Origin: Alviniconcha marisindica
Lineage: Eukaryota; Mollusca; Gastropoda; Provannidae
NCBI GenBank assembly: GCA_018857735.1
Contig: JABMCL010002254.1
Location: forward strand, 1,030,001-1,094,000
Reading direction: 5' to 3'
DNA: 64,000 nucleotides
Below are positions 46,691 to 58,747 of this stretch, piece after piece. The notes beneath the pieces are model-generated. The model ran no database searches and had not been told where the DNA came from. It saw only the letters and a program-made list of their open reading frames with translations. Position 1 is the first letter of the stretch. Each line of letters begins with the position of its first letter. The position numbers were made by a program, and so were the translations under genes.

Positions 46691-46904
46691 GCACGGAGGT
46701 CTGCAGCAACAGCAGCGTACTGGCTGGACATTGTGCTGACAACTCTGACCTCCAAGTCCGTGCTGGTTATTGTAGGTATCGCAAGCCTTACTGCTGCCGA
46801 AGACTAATGATATAAGCAGTCAGTACACCATGTCGCTGTTCGGTGCATTGCCTGAGCGGGCGAAAGCTGTAATGTACGCTTCACCTGCACTTTGTTGTCT
46901 GTTG

Positions 46905-47222
46905 GGCGGTTATCACGATTACAGCTGTTGCGTCTGTTGGGCGGTTATCACGATCACAGCTGTTGCGTCTGTTGGGCGGTTATCACGATTACAGCTGTTG
47001 CGTCTGTTGGGCGGTTATCACGATTACAGTGGTTGCGTCTGTTGGGCGGTTATCACGATTACAGTGGTTGCGTCTGTTGGGCGGTTATCACGATCACAGT
47101 TGTTGCGTCTGTTGGGCGGTTATCACGATTACAGTTGTTGCGTCTGTTGGGCGGGTGTCACTATTACAGTTTGTTGCGTCTGTTGGGCGGTTGTCACTAT
47201 TACAGTTTGTTGCTTCTGTTGC
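46905..47222. repeat. 34-bp minisatellite, ~9 units
   Basis: TGTTGCGTCTGTTGGGCGGT with TATCACGATTACAG repeats. The last two units read TGTCACTATTACAG. Confidence 0.94.
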
Positions 47223-47261
47223 AAAAACACCCTTCACCGGTGCTTGCTGCAGAGGATGCCG

Positions 47262-47432
47262 ATCGACAAACAGACAAGCAGACAAGCCAGAAAGCAGACA
47301 AGCAGACAAGCCGGAAAGCGGACAAGCAGACAAACAGGAAAGCAGACAAGCAGACAAGCCAGAAAGCAGACAAGCAGACAAGCCGGAAAGCGGACAAGCC
47401 GGAAAGCAGACAAGCCGGAAAGCAGATAAGCG
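47262..47432. repeat. 8-bp repeat (AGCAGACA / AGCCGGAA) in higher-order blocks
   Basis: Two octamer types alternate in blocks of 24-40 bp. Frames are open in all phases because 8 is not a multiple of three. Confidence 0.9.
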
Positions 47433-48010
47433 GGACAGGATCTCGGTGGGGCTCAGGCGGGGAGGAAAGAACGGGACCGAATGACAGAGAAAGCCACTTT
47501 GCCACTATACACAGTGTGAGAACGGAATCCAGCCACAAAAAAACCCACAGCGAGAGACACCAGTCACCAGTCAGCCGGCGAGACACAACCCCCGAGATAT
47601 CACCAACCAGGTCTTCAAAAGGAACTCTATTGAATATTTATGAGGCTCTTCATCTCAGAATGTACGTAACTCTATGCTCTCTTCGACAAATTCCTCACCT
47701 TCCTTACTTCTTTCACATTGTCATTTGCGCGTCGAACGAGACGGTCGCCAGCCAGCGTATAATATTAAAGGGAACCTGCGTTCTCAAAGCAGGTTTTGTT
47801 AAATGAAACCTGCCTGTTGTTTTCAACAAGTATATTGAGAGACCAAACTAAAAGCTTTACATCACTGATTTTGACATAAAATGCTACGCTGGTTTTATTT
47901 CTTTGATCCTACTTGCGTCAGCGACGGTTACTGGGACTGTACTGTAGAAAGTACCGTCATGTTTTTTCTTTTCTTTTCTTCAGGCAACGTCAGCACGCAG
48001 CTTTCACGTC
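47433..48010. other. Unique sequence with an acceptor-like site
   Basis: No gene recognised. TTTTTTCTTTTCTTTTCTTC followed by AGG (AG at 47982-47983) is a strong acceptor-like sequence directly before the 15-bp array. Since the array translates as low-complexity peptide with internal frameshifts, I do not call an exon. Confidence 0.35.
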
Positions 48011-48024
48011 AGATAGGAACTATA

Positions 48025-48705
48025 GAGACAGGGAACCAGGGAGACAGAGACCAGGGAGACAGGGAATCAGGAAGACAGGGAATCAGGAAGACAACGACCT
48101 TGACGACAGGAACCATGGCGACAGGAACCAGGGAGACGGGAACCAGAGAGACTGGGAACCGGGGAGACAGGAACCAAAAAGACAGAGAAACAGGAACCCA
48201 ATAGGCAGCGACGGAACCAAGGAGACAGGAACCAGAGAGACAGGGACCAGGGAGACAGGGACCAGAGAGACAGGGACCAGGGAGACAGGGACCAGAGAGA
48301 CAGGGACCAGGGAGACAGGGACCAGGGAGACAGGGACCAGGAGACAGGGACCAGAGAGACAGGGACCAGAGAGACAGGGACCAGAGAGACAGGGACCAGG
48401 AGACAGGGACCAGAGAGACAGGGACCAGGGAGACAGGGACCAGGGAGACAGGGACCAGGAGAGACAGGGACCAGGGAGACAGGGACCAGAGAGACAGGGA
48501 CCAGGGAGACAGGGACCAGGGAGACAGGGACCAGGGAGACAGGGACCAGGGAGACAGGGACCAGGGAGACAGGGACCAGGGAGACAGGGACCAGAGAGAC
48601 AGGGACCAGAGAGACAGGGACCAGAGAGACAGGGACCAGGGAGACAGGGACCAGGGAGACAGGAACCAGAGAGACAGGGAACCACGGAGACAGAAAACAG
48701 GGAGA
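48025..48705. repeat. 15-bp minisatellite, ~44 units
   Basis: GAGACAGGGACCAGG or GAGACAGGGACCAGA repeats over 0.68 kb. Fifteen is a multiple of three, so frames of 200-320 codons are open on both strands. Single-base losses (48340, 48396) shift RETGT-type peptides into RQGPE and DRDQG types within the same array, which argues against protein selection. Confidence 0.96.
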
Positions 48706-48821
48706 CAAAACGAGATGTGCAACTGTGTTCTGTTCCGTCTCGAACATCCCTGTTGAGACCCAGCTGTCTCCCTGTCTCTGCGCAGCCAACATATGCGTGA
48801 GGTGCACTTCAAGTGCGGCTA

Positions 48822-48930
48822 AATAATAACGATAATAAACATTTCTTGTACGGCGCAATTCCTTGAATGATACAGGCTCAATGCGCTTTAAAATACATCC
48901 TCTTAAGCAATAACCAGTGCTAGCAACCAT

Positions 48931-49004
<74 letters not shown>

Positions 49005-49025
49005 CGTACACACACACACACGCAC
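48822..49025 (+). mobile_element. CA-carrying interspersed repeat fragment with (CA)n-(CACG)n
   Basis: AAATAATAACGATAATAA, then ATGCGCTTTAAAATAC (48888), then (CA)n from 48931 and CACGCACG blocks to 49005. The head matches the order of the repeat at 21808. Confidence 0.5.
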
Positions 49026-49660
49026 TTGCAGGCATAATTATCCTATTGGGTGGTTCAGGCGGGGTTGTTAACTCTCTTGACTTTTACCCGGCATCGCTGA
49101 AGTCCCTTGGTTGTTTCTACTTCCGGTGCATGCTTTCTCCACAAAAAGCAATAATTTGTTGCCTGTGCCATAGGACGCACACCCAAACAAATGTCCACAC
49201 ACTCGCGATCTTCTGGTCAGACGGGAAGCGATGCAAAGTCGCTGTTCTTCATCTTCCATCACCTTTCTCCTCTAATGCTTGCAAAGCAACAGTGGTGACA
49301 TTTGCACTGCTTCGCAATTCTAGGTTCAACTTCCATTGTTATACACAGCGTGAACCGACGCCTACTCAGAAATCGTCCCGGAAGCGGCAGCTGCGACCTT
49401 TCACGGTTTCTTACGCGAAGGATTACGAAGGGTATTCACTCGAGCAAACCGGCTTCGCCCAATACCAGCAGCATACATTATATTTAAAAATGCAAATGTC
49501 ACTTCTTCAGCTGCAAGCGAGTAGGGGCGGTGTGTGCGTACCGTGAGCCAAGGTGAGGGTTAGTGTTCCTCTCACACTGGCCTGGATCTGGCCCGTCCTC
49601 TACAGCCATCAACAGCGCGCCGCCCTCCTAGCTTACCACCTTCACCATCCGCGTGGTGTC
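49026..49660. other. Unique sequence, no gene recognised
   Basis: A plus frame stays open from the microsatellite to 49546 (209 codons in all), but it includes the CA tract and shows no domain. Not called. Confidence 0.4.
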
Positions 49661-49664
49661 CACA

Positions 49665-50655
49665 CCCTCTCCTTCTCCTAACACCTACATAGGCACCTTT
49701 TGTCAACACCCTCTCCTTCTCCCAACACCTACATAGGCACCTTTTGTCAACACCCTCTCCTTCTCCCAACACCTACATAGGCACCTTTTGTCAACACCCT
49801 CTCCTTCTCCTAACACCTACATAGGCACCTTTTGTCAACACCCTCTTCTTCGCCCAACACCTACATAGGCACCTTTGGCAACACCCTCTCCTTCTCCCAG
49901 CACCTACATAGGCACCTTTGTCAACATCCTCTCCTTCTCCCAACACCTACACAGGCACCTTTTGTCAACACCCTCTCCTCCCAACACCTACACAGGCACC
50001 TTTTGTCAACACCCTCTCCTCCCAACACCTACACAGGCACCTTTGTCAACACCCTCTCCTTCGCCCAACACCTACATAGGCACCTTTTGTCAACACCCTC
50101 TTCTCCCAACACCTACTTAGGCACCTTTGTCAACACCCTCTCCTTCGCCCAACACCTACATAGACACCTTTTGTCAACACCCTCTTCTCCCAACACCTAC
50201 ATAAGCACCTTTGTCAACACCCTCTCCTTCTCACAACACCTACGTAGGCACCTTTGTCAACACCCTCTCCTTCGCCCAACACCTACATAGGCATCTTTTG
50301 TCAACACCCTCTTCGCCCAACACCTACATAGGCACCTTTGTCAGCACCCTCTCCTTCGCCCAGCACCTACATAGTCACCTTTATAAACACCGAACCTTCG
50401 CCCAGCACCTACATAGGCACCTATTGTCAAGGCCCAACACCTACATAGGCACCTTTTGTCAAGGCCCAGCACCTACATATGCACCTTTTGTCAAGGCCCA
50501 ACACCTACATAGGCATTTTTTGTCAAATCCCAACACCTACATAGGCACTTTTTGTCAAGTCCCAACACCTACATAGGCACCTTTTGTCAAGTCGCAACAC
50601 CTACATAGGCACTTTTTGTCGAGTCCCAACACCTACATAGGCACCTTTTCGTCCG
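49665..50655. repeat. 44-bp then ~31-bp minisatellite, ~26 units
   Basis: CAACACCTACATAGGCACCT with TTTGTCAACACCCTCTCC repeats. From about 50420 units lose the CACCCTCTCCTTC part, giving CAACACCTACATAGGCAC with TTTTTGTCAAG units of about 31 bp. The two halves show deletion followed by re-amplification. Confidence 0.94.
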
Positions 50656-50667
50656 CTGATCGATACT

Positions 50668-50671
<4 letters not shown>

Positions 50672-50758
<87 letters not shown>

Positions 50759-50795
50759 CGCATGCACGCACGCACGCACGCACGCACACACACAC
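50672..50795. repeat. (CA)n with CACG end
   Basis: About 80 bp of CA followed by CACGCACGCACG. Confidence 0.97.
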
Positions 50796-51239
50796 AGAGG
50801 CAACTATGCCTCCACCTCCCACTCTGCAACTGAACACATACCCCACAGATACCTGAACGTAAACCCCGGGGACATCTGAACACCCCCTCCTCACAGTTAG
50901 CTCAACACACACAGCTCGGACACACCACAGGCATCTGAACAGACATCGCATAGACAACTAAATGCATACCCCATTTAAAACAGACCCACCACCACCACCA
51001 CCACCACCCCCTCTCCCAGAGGCAGACGTGGCGGTGCTGACGTCTGGAGCGTGCCTTGCAGTGTGACGGAGGAGCTGGCCTGGCTGTCCACAGACCCCGG
51101 GTGAGAGGGAAATCATGGCGGCTCGTGTGCTTCCCACCGCACTCGTAAAAGATCCCTGGACACTTAGCAATAGTACAAGAGTAGGGATCAAATGACAGAA
51201 TGACGGGCTAAACACGGTGTTATCCAATACCAGACAAAA
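50796..51239. other. Unique sequence with (ACC)n run
   Basis: (CCA)n at 50988-51007. ATCATGGCGGCTCGTGTGC (51112) resembles a start-codon context, but only a 22-codon frame follows. No gene called. Confidence 0.4.
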
Positions 51240-51243
51240 TGAC

Positions 51244-51612
51244 ACAAAAATCTGAAACGAAAATGACTGCTAGCGTTCTAAAACAAGATCCAAACACATA
51301 AAAAGTTCAAAAGAATGCTATTTATTAGGACAAGACAAAACCAGCAAATTTTCGGGGTAATCCCCTTTGTCAAACTACTAAAAACGACACTTAAACAACA
51401 GCTAAACGGTCAAAAATGATGAACAATGAGATCAAAAGCTAAACCATTTCGTCTCATTCTTCATCGTTTTTGACCGTTTAGCTGTTGTTTAGCTGTTGTT
51501 TAAGCTGTTGTTTAAGTTGTAGCTTGACAAAGCGGATTACCCAGAAATTTGGCTTGTTTGGTCTTGTCCTAATAAATCTTGTTCTTTCGGACCTTTTGTG
51601 TGTATGATAATG
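51244..51612. mobile_element. Inverted (head-to-head) pair of the 13-kb interspersed element
   Basis: The left arm (51244-51435) repeats the order seen at 13331-13503, including AAAATGACTGCTAGCGTTCT, the GGGGTAATCCCC palindrome and AACAACAGCTAAACGGTC. The right arm (about 51445-51612) is its reverse complement (GACCGTTTAGCTGTTGTT, GTAGCTTGACAAAG, CCTAATAAAT, CCTTTTGTGTGT). It carries an extra 12-base triplication of AGCTGTTGTTTA (51479-51514). The pair would fold as a hairpin with arms of about 170 bp. Confidence 0.75.
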
Positions 51613-51639
51613 GCACACAGTTCCGCAAGCTTCACTGAA

Positions 51640-51682
51640 TCATAGTAATAACGATTTCTAGAGCGCCCATCTCCTTTTGACC
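51640..51682 (+). mobile_element. Head fragment of the CA-carrying interspersed repeat
   Basis: AGTAATAACGATTTCTAGAG then CGCCCATCTCC is identical over most of its length to the head at 21808. Confidence 0.55.
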
Positions 51683-52385
51683 TGTAATTAAGCCATCCAC
51701 GAGAGCACCAGCTGACACGGGACGCCAGCAACGACAAAGCTGTAATGGCGGCAGTCAGCAGTAGCGGAGCGGCTGAAAGCCGATGAGGATGGACTGACGG
51801 GGGAAGGGCATGCAGTGCACAAGCTGAAATACTTGTGGAAGGAGGAGAGAACACTTTGACATTCGCCACTGGATGCCAACGAGACGGCTTTCAGCTTTCA
51901 GCTTGAATGGGGTGTGTGGCTGTGAGGACGTGATGTGTGGAACTCTCTTACAGATCATAGGGCCGGCACATGAAACGGGTCTTTGGCCAAAGGGTTTTGT
52001 TTTAGCAGAGGGTACACGAAGAGAAGGGTGTGTATTAAAGGCAGGAGCTTCAGGAAGTGCCATGGGAAACTTCGCTAAGTCCTTTTTCGCAAAAGTCGCT
52101 TCGTAAGGCTTCTGTTGGGAAGTTGCTTGGCCAAGTGGCTGGATGCAACCACGCGAAGCATCTGACTCGTTTTTTGATCTCACCTGGTCGTTGACGCAGC
52201 CGTGGTCATTCAAACATGTGACATCGGGCTTCAGACCCGAAGATATATTTGCCAACTGGGCGGGCATTGAACAAAGTAGGCGTAGCTATATTTAGAGCGG
52301 CCTTGAGGGACGCGGCCTTGGCAGAATGATGAAGTGGATAGCCTCAGTTTCCACACCCCATCAAATAGTCCCTTAACACATGAAC

Positions 52386-52388
<3 letters not shown>
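51683..52388. other. Unique sequence, no gene recognised
   Basis: A minus frame of 170 codons (51755-52267) overlaps plus and minus alternatives and shows no domain. TGGCCAAGTGG (52128-52138) matches a pol III A box, but no B box lies at the right distance. Confidence 0.4.

Positions 52389-52475
<87 letters not shown>
52389..52475. repeat. (CT)n microsatellite
   Basis: About 80 bp of CT followed by CTCA repeats and a short CA run. Confidence 0.97.
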
Positions 52476-52721
52476 ACTCACTCACTCACGCACACACACG
52501 CATACACTATTTGTTTTGATGCAAGTGCCTATGATCCTGCTATTGTCAGAGCCTGAAGAGGTAACACGTCTCGCGCAGCGCCGATCCCAAGCACGTGACT
52601 GCGAGGGCTTTGAATATCCATGGCAGCAGCTGGCTGCACGTGCGGAAGGCACGACCCGTGGAACAGGAAAATGGGAGGGAGAGATAGGAAAAAGGAAGGA
52701 GGACAAAGACGAGTGGCTACA

Positions 52722-53125
52722 GCCTTTCTGTGGCTATACTGTCACTGTGGTGCAGCCTTTCTGTGGCTATGCTGTCACTGTGGTGCAGCCTTCCTGTGGC
52801 TATGCTGTCACTGTGGTGCAGCCTTCCTGTGGCTATGCTGTCACTGTGGTGCAGCCTTCCTGTGGCTATGCTGTCACTGTGGTGCAGCCTTCCTGTGGCT
52901 ATGATGTCACTGTGGTGCAGCCTTCCTGTGGCTATACTGTCACTGAGCCGTGTGGTGCAGCCTTTCTGTGGCTATGCTGTCACTGTGGTACAGCCTTTCT
53001 GTGGCTATGCTGTCTGTCACGTGGCCATGTGGTGCAGCTTTTCTGTGGCTATGCTGTCTGTCACGTGGCCATGTGGTGCAGCCTTTCTGTGGCTATGCTG
53101 TCTGTCACGTGGCCATGTGGTACAG
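52722..53125. repeat. 33-bp then ~44-bp minisatellite, ~11 units
   Basis: GTGGTGCAGCCTTCCTGTGG with CTATGCTGTCACT repeats every 33 bases. From about 53000 units carry an added TGTCACGTGGCCAT segment and are 44 bp. Frames across it are repeat translations. Confidence 0.93.
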
Positions 53126-53214
53126 CCAGCGGCCACCCAGGCAGCGTCGTTCCGGGCTGTGGCCGCCGTCTGTGTGCAGTTACTGTACAATGGTTCACTC
53201 TGTCACAGGTCAAG

Positions 53215-53660
53215 CTGATGGCTGTGAAGCTGTAGCATGATTCACTGCTTCACAGACCGATGTGAATCTGTGCCACAGCTCACTGCTTTGCCTATTATTT
53301 TCAAATTATGGCATATGTCACTCGTCGATTTCTGTGAAACTGTAACATATTCAGTTATTCCTGAGATTGTCATCTGTGAAGTTATTGCATGCTTCGCATC
53401 CTCGGAAGTTGTTTTGGATTTATGGCACAGTAAACCGTCTCTAACATAACTGTAATCATATAGTACATATTAATGTAAAGTTATGGCACATTACAATGCC
53501 ATACTTGTCATTGTGAAGTTATGGCACAATGCCGTGTCTGACATATTATTGTGAACTTATGGCACGATGCAATGTCTCGTGTTACAAAGATGTTACGGCA
53601 CAATGCAGTGTCTCTCATGTTAGCGCGCAGTTATAACAAATGTAATGTCTCGCATTTGAC
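53215..53660. repeat. Very degenerate ~40-45-bp array
   Basis: TGTGAAGTTATGGCACA-like segments recur about ten times (for example 53474, 53513, 53551, 53589) with heavy divergence. An old array, probably related to the TGTGAAGCTGTAGCA text at its left edge. Confidence 0.65.
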
Positions 53661-53848
53661 TGTGAAGGCAAATTCCAGGTGCACCTGAGCCTGTACCTTT
53701 GGTGGATTTCAAGTACTTTGTATTTACTTGCATGTCAGGTGAGATTAACCGCAGGCGATTCAAGTATTGTTTCATGTTGTGTTCACGTGACGTCTTTCAG
53801 GTGCTGAATAATTCCATGTGTACACAAGCGCTGCAGGCATAATTCTGT

Positions 53849-54262
53849 TTCAGACTGTAGTCTGTAACGTTATTGCTTAATTCACTTCCTTGTAGACTAC
53901 TGCTGTTTAAGTGCCGTTTCAGACTGTAGTCTGTAACGTTATTGACTGGCTCACTTCCTTGTAGACTACTGCTGTTTAAGTGCTGTTTCAGACTGTAGTC
54001 TGTAACGTTATTGACTGGCTCACTTCCTTGTAGACTACTGCTGTTTAAGTGCTGTTTCAGACTGTAGTCTGTAACGTTATTGACTGGCTCACTTCCTTGT
54101 AGACTACTGCTGTTTAAGTGCTGTTTCAGACTGTAGTCTGTAACGTTATTGACTGGCTCACTTCCTTGTAGACTGCCGCTGTTTAAGTGCTGTTTCAGAG
54201 TATAGTCAGTAATGCTATTGCCTAGTTCACTTCCTCATAGACTGCTGCTGTTTAAGTGGTGG
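53849..54262. repeat. 69-bp minisatellite with dyad, 6 units
   Basis: TTCAGACTGTAGTCTGTAAC…GTAGACTACTGCTGTTTAAG repeats every 69 bases. The middle four units are nearly identical and the last is diverged. Each unit has the dyad CAGACT-GT-AGTCTG. Confidence 0.94.
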
Positions 54263-54890
54263 CACGAACCTCAGTGTACAGCGGACCTCTGTGAAGGAAT
54301 AGTAAGTTGGATCCGGACAGACTTCGTCGATAAAACTGTCAGGAACACCTGTTTTTGACCGACCAGCTTACACAAGCAAAGTGAGGGGTGTGCAGCCATG
54401 ATCCCTGGGCCTGGGCACACGTCACCAGAGTCCAGCCTGGAATTGTGGGTAACCACTGAACGGTTTAGTCTCCAAGACCCGCTGTCAGAATCAGCTCAGA
54501 CTCGGGCGACGGTTTAATTAATATTCATGAGAGACTCGTGCAGCTGCAGTTTGGATGTGTTGACAGGGAAGGGGAGACAATCCGCGAGCTCCAAAGTTCC
54601 AGGCTTACGAGCAATGAGAGAAGAAAGGATACGGTTTGGGTGCATCGGACTGTCCACATGCTGATGGACACTGCTGTCAGGCCCCAGCTGGCCTCAGTGG
54701 CCTGTGGACAGTGACACGCGTGCAGGTCGATTCCTCTCTTCTAATATTCATAGTATGGAACTTTGTTTCGCATGAATGATGTCCCTTCTCTGTGCGCATA
54801 TCATGGTGTCTTTGAGTTGCTGGCGTCAGTAAGAAAACGAAATGTCGCCCTTGGGTAACGCGCACACTTGTGGTTATTCCCTCTCGGGTA
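54263..54890. other. Unique sequence, no gene recognised
   Basis: Short minus frames (about 60 codons) only. No domain. Confidence 0.4.
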
Positions 54891-54894
54891 GTGC

Positions 54895-55125
54895 CAACGA
54901 CTGGTTAATAACGACCAGTACTGCATACTGAATTAGTTGTTCCCTGTTGACAGTTTCAACCACCACCTAGTAACGAGCAGTACTACATATTAAATTAGCT
55001 ATTTCCTGTTGACAGTTTCAGTGACTACCTAATAACGAACGGTACTACATTTTGAATGAGCTATCCCCTGTTGGTCATTTCAACCTGTCTTGTAACAAGC
55101 AGTACAACATTTTAAAGCAGCTATT
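54895..55125. repeat. ~60-bp degenerate minisatellite, ~4 units
   Basis: AACGAGCAGTACTACAT…TAGCTATTCCCTGTTGACA…CAACC repeats with clear divergence and small indels. Confidence 0.85.
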
Positions 55126-55214
55126 AATGTTTATTTGTTATGTGACAGCATTCAGTGTTGCGTAGTGCTAGGTTGGTCAACACACAGCAGCCCGCTCTGT
55201 GACGGCCCACGGAT

Positions 55215-56050
55215 CCCTAGCGCAGTGGAAAGCGGTGGAAGGGGGACTGTTGGAGTGGCGTGACTGGCGCAGTGGAAGGCGGTGGAAGGGGGACTGTTGG
55301 AGTGGCGTGACTGGCGCAGTGGAAGGCGGTGGAAGGGGGACTGTTGGAGTGGCGTGACTGGCGCAGTGGAAGACAGTGGAAGGGGGAGCGTTGGAGTAGC
55401 GTGACTGGCGCAATAAAAGGCAGTGAAAGGGGGACCGTTCGAGTGGCGTGACTGGCGCAGTGGGCTGGGGACAGCTGGAATGGTGTGACTGAAAGGCAGT
55501 GGAAGGGGTGACTGTTGGAATGGCGTGACTGGAAGGCAGTGGAAGGGGTGACTGTTGGAATGGCGTGACTGGAAGGCAGTGGAAGGGGTGACTGTTGGAA
55601 TGGCGTGACTGGAAGGCAGTGGAAGGGGTGACTGTTGGAATGGCGTGACTGGAAGGCAGTGGAAGGGGTGACTGTTGGAATGGCGTGACTGGAAGGCAGT
55701 GGAAGGTGAGACTGTTGGAATGGCGTGACTGGAAGGCAGTGGAAGGGGAGACTGTTGGAATGGCGTGACTGGAAGGCAGTGGAAGGGGTGACTGTTGGAA
55801 TGGCGTGACTGGAAGGCAGTGGAAGGGGTGACTGTTGGAATGGCGTGACTGGAAGGCAGTGGAAGGGGTGACTGTTGGAATGGCGTGACTGGAAGGCAGT
55901 GGAAGGGGTGACTGTTGGAATGGCGTGACTGGAAGGCAGTGGAAGGGGTGACTGTTGGAATGGTGTGACTGGAAGGCAGTGGAAGGGGTGACTGCTGGAA
56001 CGGCGTGACTGAAAGGCAGTGGACTGGGGGGACTGCAGGAGTGGCGTGAC
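55215..56050. repeat. 47-bp then 40-bp minisatellite, ~19 units
   Basis: The left part has 47-bp units (GGCGTGACTGGCGCAGTGGA and so on). After 55490 units are 40 bp (GGCGTGACTGGAAGGCAGTG with GAAGGGGTGACTGTTGGAAT), equal to the first type minus GCGCAGT. The 40-bp section is nearly perfect. A minus frame of 334 codons translates the array. Confidence 0.95.
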
Positions 56051-56154
56051 TGTGGGGCTTAGAGTGCTGAAGCGGCGATGTCTCAGTGACTAGCTCAGTG
56101 CTTGTGTCGCCCGGTGCCCAACAGTGACGCCTTACTTCTCTGCCCTTGCAGTCC

Positions 56155-56300
56155 ACACGAGTGTCGCAGCGTCAGAAAGAGAAAGACTGTGAAACAGACG
56201 CACAGACAAGTTGAAGACTGTGATAGAAACAAGATAAAGACTGTGACACACACAGGTTAAGACTGTAACACAGAGAAGATGAAGACTGTGGCAGATGGTC
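56155..56300. repeat. Degenerate ~28-bp repeat (GAAGACTGTGA)
   Basis: AAGACTGTGAAACAGAC / AAGACTGTGATAGAAAC / AAGACTGTGACACACAC recur about five times. CTTCTCTGCCCTTGCAG (AG at 56150-56151) just upstream resembles a splice acceptor. Confidence 0.75.
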
Positions 56301-56314
56301 CAGGGTAGAACCTT

Positions 56315-57965
56315 CCCTGACCTGCACCAGACTCACTACAGCACCTTCCCTGTCCTGCACCAGCCTCACTACAGCACCTCCCTGTCCTGCACCAGACTCA
56401 CTACAGCACCTCCCTGTCCTGCACCAGACTCACTACTGCACCTCCCTGTCCTGCACCAGCCTCACTACAGCACCTCCCTGTCCTGCACCAGCCTCACTAC
56501 AGCACCTCCCTGTCATGCACCAGGCTCACTACAGCACCTCCCTGTCCTGCACCAGACTCACTACAGCACCTCCCTGTCCTGCACCAGGCTGACTACAGCA
56601 CCTCCCTGTACTGCACCAGCCTCACTACAGCACCTCCCTGTCCTGCACCAGGCTGACTACAGCACCTCCCTGTCCTGCACCAGACTGACTACAGCACCTC
56701 CCTGTCCTGCACCAGACTGACTACAGCACCTCCCTGTCCTGCACCAGACTCACTACAGCACCTCCCTGTCCTGCACCAGCCTCACTACAGCACCTCCCTG
56801 TCCTGCACCAGACTCACTACAGCACCTCCCTGTCCTGCACCAGCCTCACTACAGCACCTCCCTGTCATGCACCAGGCTCACTACAGCACCTCCCTGTCCT
56901 GCACCAGACTGACTACAGCACCTCCCTGTCCTGCACCAGACTCACTACAGCACCTCCCTGTCCTGCACCAGCCTCACTACAGCACCTCCCTGTCCTGCAC
57001 CAGACTGACTACAGCACCTCCCTGTCCTGCACCAGGCTGACTGCAGCACCTCCCTGTCCTGCACCAGCCTCACTACAGCACCTCCCTGTCCTGCACCAGC
57101 CACACTACAGCACCTCCCTGTCCTGCACCAGACTCACTACAGCACCTCCCTGTCCTGCACCAGGCTGACTACAGCACCTCCCTGTCCTGCACCAGACTCA
57201 CTACAGCACCTCCCTGTCCTGCACCAGGCTGACTACAGCACCTCCCTGTCCTGCACCAGACTCACTACAGCACCTCCCTGTCCTGCACCAGGCTGACTAC
57301 AGCACCTCCCTGTCCTGCACCAGACTCACTACAGCACCTCCCTGTCCTGCACCAGGCTGACTACAGCACCTCCCTGTCCTGCACCAGACTCACTACAGCA
57401 CCTCCTTGTCCTGCACCAGGCTGACTACAACACCTCCCTGTCCTGCACCAGCCTCACTACAGCACCTCCCTGTCCTGCACCAGGCTGACTACAGCACCTC
57501 CCTGTCCTGCACCAGCCTCACTACAGCACCTCCCTGTACTGCACCAGCCTCACTACAGCACCTCCCTGTCCTGCACCAGACTCACTACAGCACCTCCCTG
57601 TCCTGCACCAGGCTGACTACAGCACCTCCCTGTCCTGCACCAGACTCACTACAGCACCTCCCTGTCCTGCACCAGACTGACTACAGCACCTCCCTGTCCT
57701 GCACCAGACTCACTACAGCACCTCCCTGTCCTGCACCAGACTGACTACAGCACCTCCCTGTCCTGCACCAGGCTGACTACAGCACCTCCCTGTCCTGCAC
57801 CAGACTGACTACAGCACCTCCCTGTCCTGCACCAGGCTGACTACAGCACCTCCCTGTCCTGCACCAGACTGACTACAGCACCTCCCTGTCCTGCACCAGG
57901 CTGACTACAGCACCTCCCTGTCCTGCACCAGGCTGACTACAGCACCTCCCTGTCCTGCAGCAGGC
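56315..57965. repeat. 32-bp minisatellite, ~51 units
   Basis: TGCACCAGACTCACTACAGC with ACCTCCCTGTCC repeats over 1.65 kb, the longest array here. Units differ mainly at two sites (AGAC/AGGC/AGCC and TCAC/TGAC). In 57128-57430 GACTCAC and GGCTGAC types alternate regularly, a 64-bp higher-order period. Confidence 0.97.
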
Positions 57966-58505
57966 TGACTGGGAACGGTGCACCTGGTCTGGGTGATGGA
58001 CAGAAAAGTCGCGGTGTCGCCTCTCTCTGCTTCTGAAACAGAGCGGGGACAGAGACGATGCAGCCAGACAGACTGGAACAGAGAGAGGTGAGGGGGCCGG
58101 GAGTAAAGGCGGAGAGTGGGGGGTGGGGAGAAGCGAGAGAGGATACAAAAATGAAAGGCACGTCAATATGCTACAACGACTGACAAGCTTGTTCACGTTG
58201 CAGATTCCACAGCAGTTGAATCCAGCCATAGGCAGTGCGTGAGCAAGCGAGGTTGCAGGAAATGTTAGTGGGTAATTAGTTAAGGAGCAGAAAGGACTGT
58301 GGCAGCTAACGCGTGTCCAGCAGCGTGCACACAGGCGGACGACAGTTCCGAGGCACGCAGCTAGCCGTGAGCTGCGGCAAGGCGGGCTGGGCCCTGAGGA
58401 ACACGGGCAGGGTGCAGTCCCATGCCAGCGGGTGTTCACCTTAAAGTGCTCAGGTAGTTTGTCATGGTAACACTGTGTTGTTGGCTGCTGCTTTTGGACA
58501 TGCAG
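57966..58505. other. Unique sequence, no gene recognised
   Basis: A minus frame of 211 codons (57873-58508) covers this stretch and looks non-repetitive, but it ends inside the 32-bp array and shows no domain I recognise. AATAAAT (58507-58513) ends the block and passes straight into (CT)n. Confidence 0.4.
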
Positions 58506-58508
58506 CAA

Positions 58509-58624
<116 letters not shown>

Positions 58625-58747
58625 CGTCACTGGGCTGAGGTCAAACGGTTTGTTTATTTTAGTGTTTAGCTGTCCGCGCGTCTACTGTGTCGCGTGGTTG
58701 CGAGAGAGTCAGTGGAGAAGGAAAGAGCCAGGAGAGTCGTATGGACC

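Noticed and set aside
47913..49035. Charged RDQG-type repeat protein (plus) or 322-codon minus frame
   Set aside because: The 15-bp array contains single-base losses that switch the peptide type within the array, so no frame has been maintained.
51112..51180. Start codon ATGGCGGCT with a short frame
   Set aside because: Only about 22 codons, no donor, and the sequence looks like part of an interspersed repeat.
52128..52240. Another tRNA-like SINE head (TGGCCAAGTGG)
   Set aside because: No B box at the expected distance; the nearest similar sequence is about 100 bp away and poorly matched.
55152..56156. 334-codon Pro/Ser-rich minus frame
   Set aside because: Translation of the 47/40-bp array.
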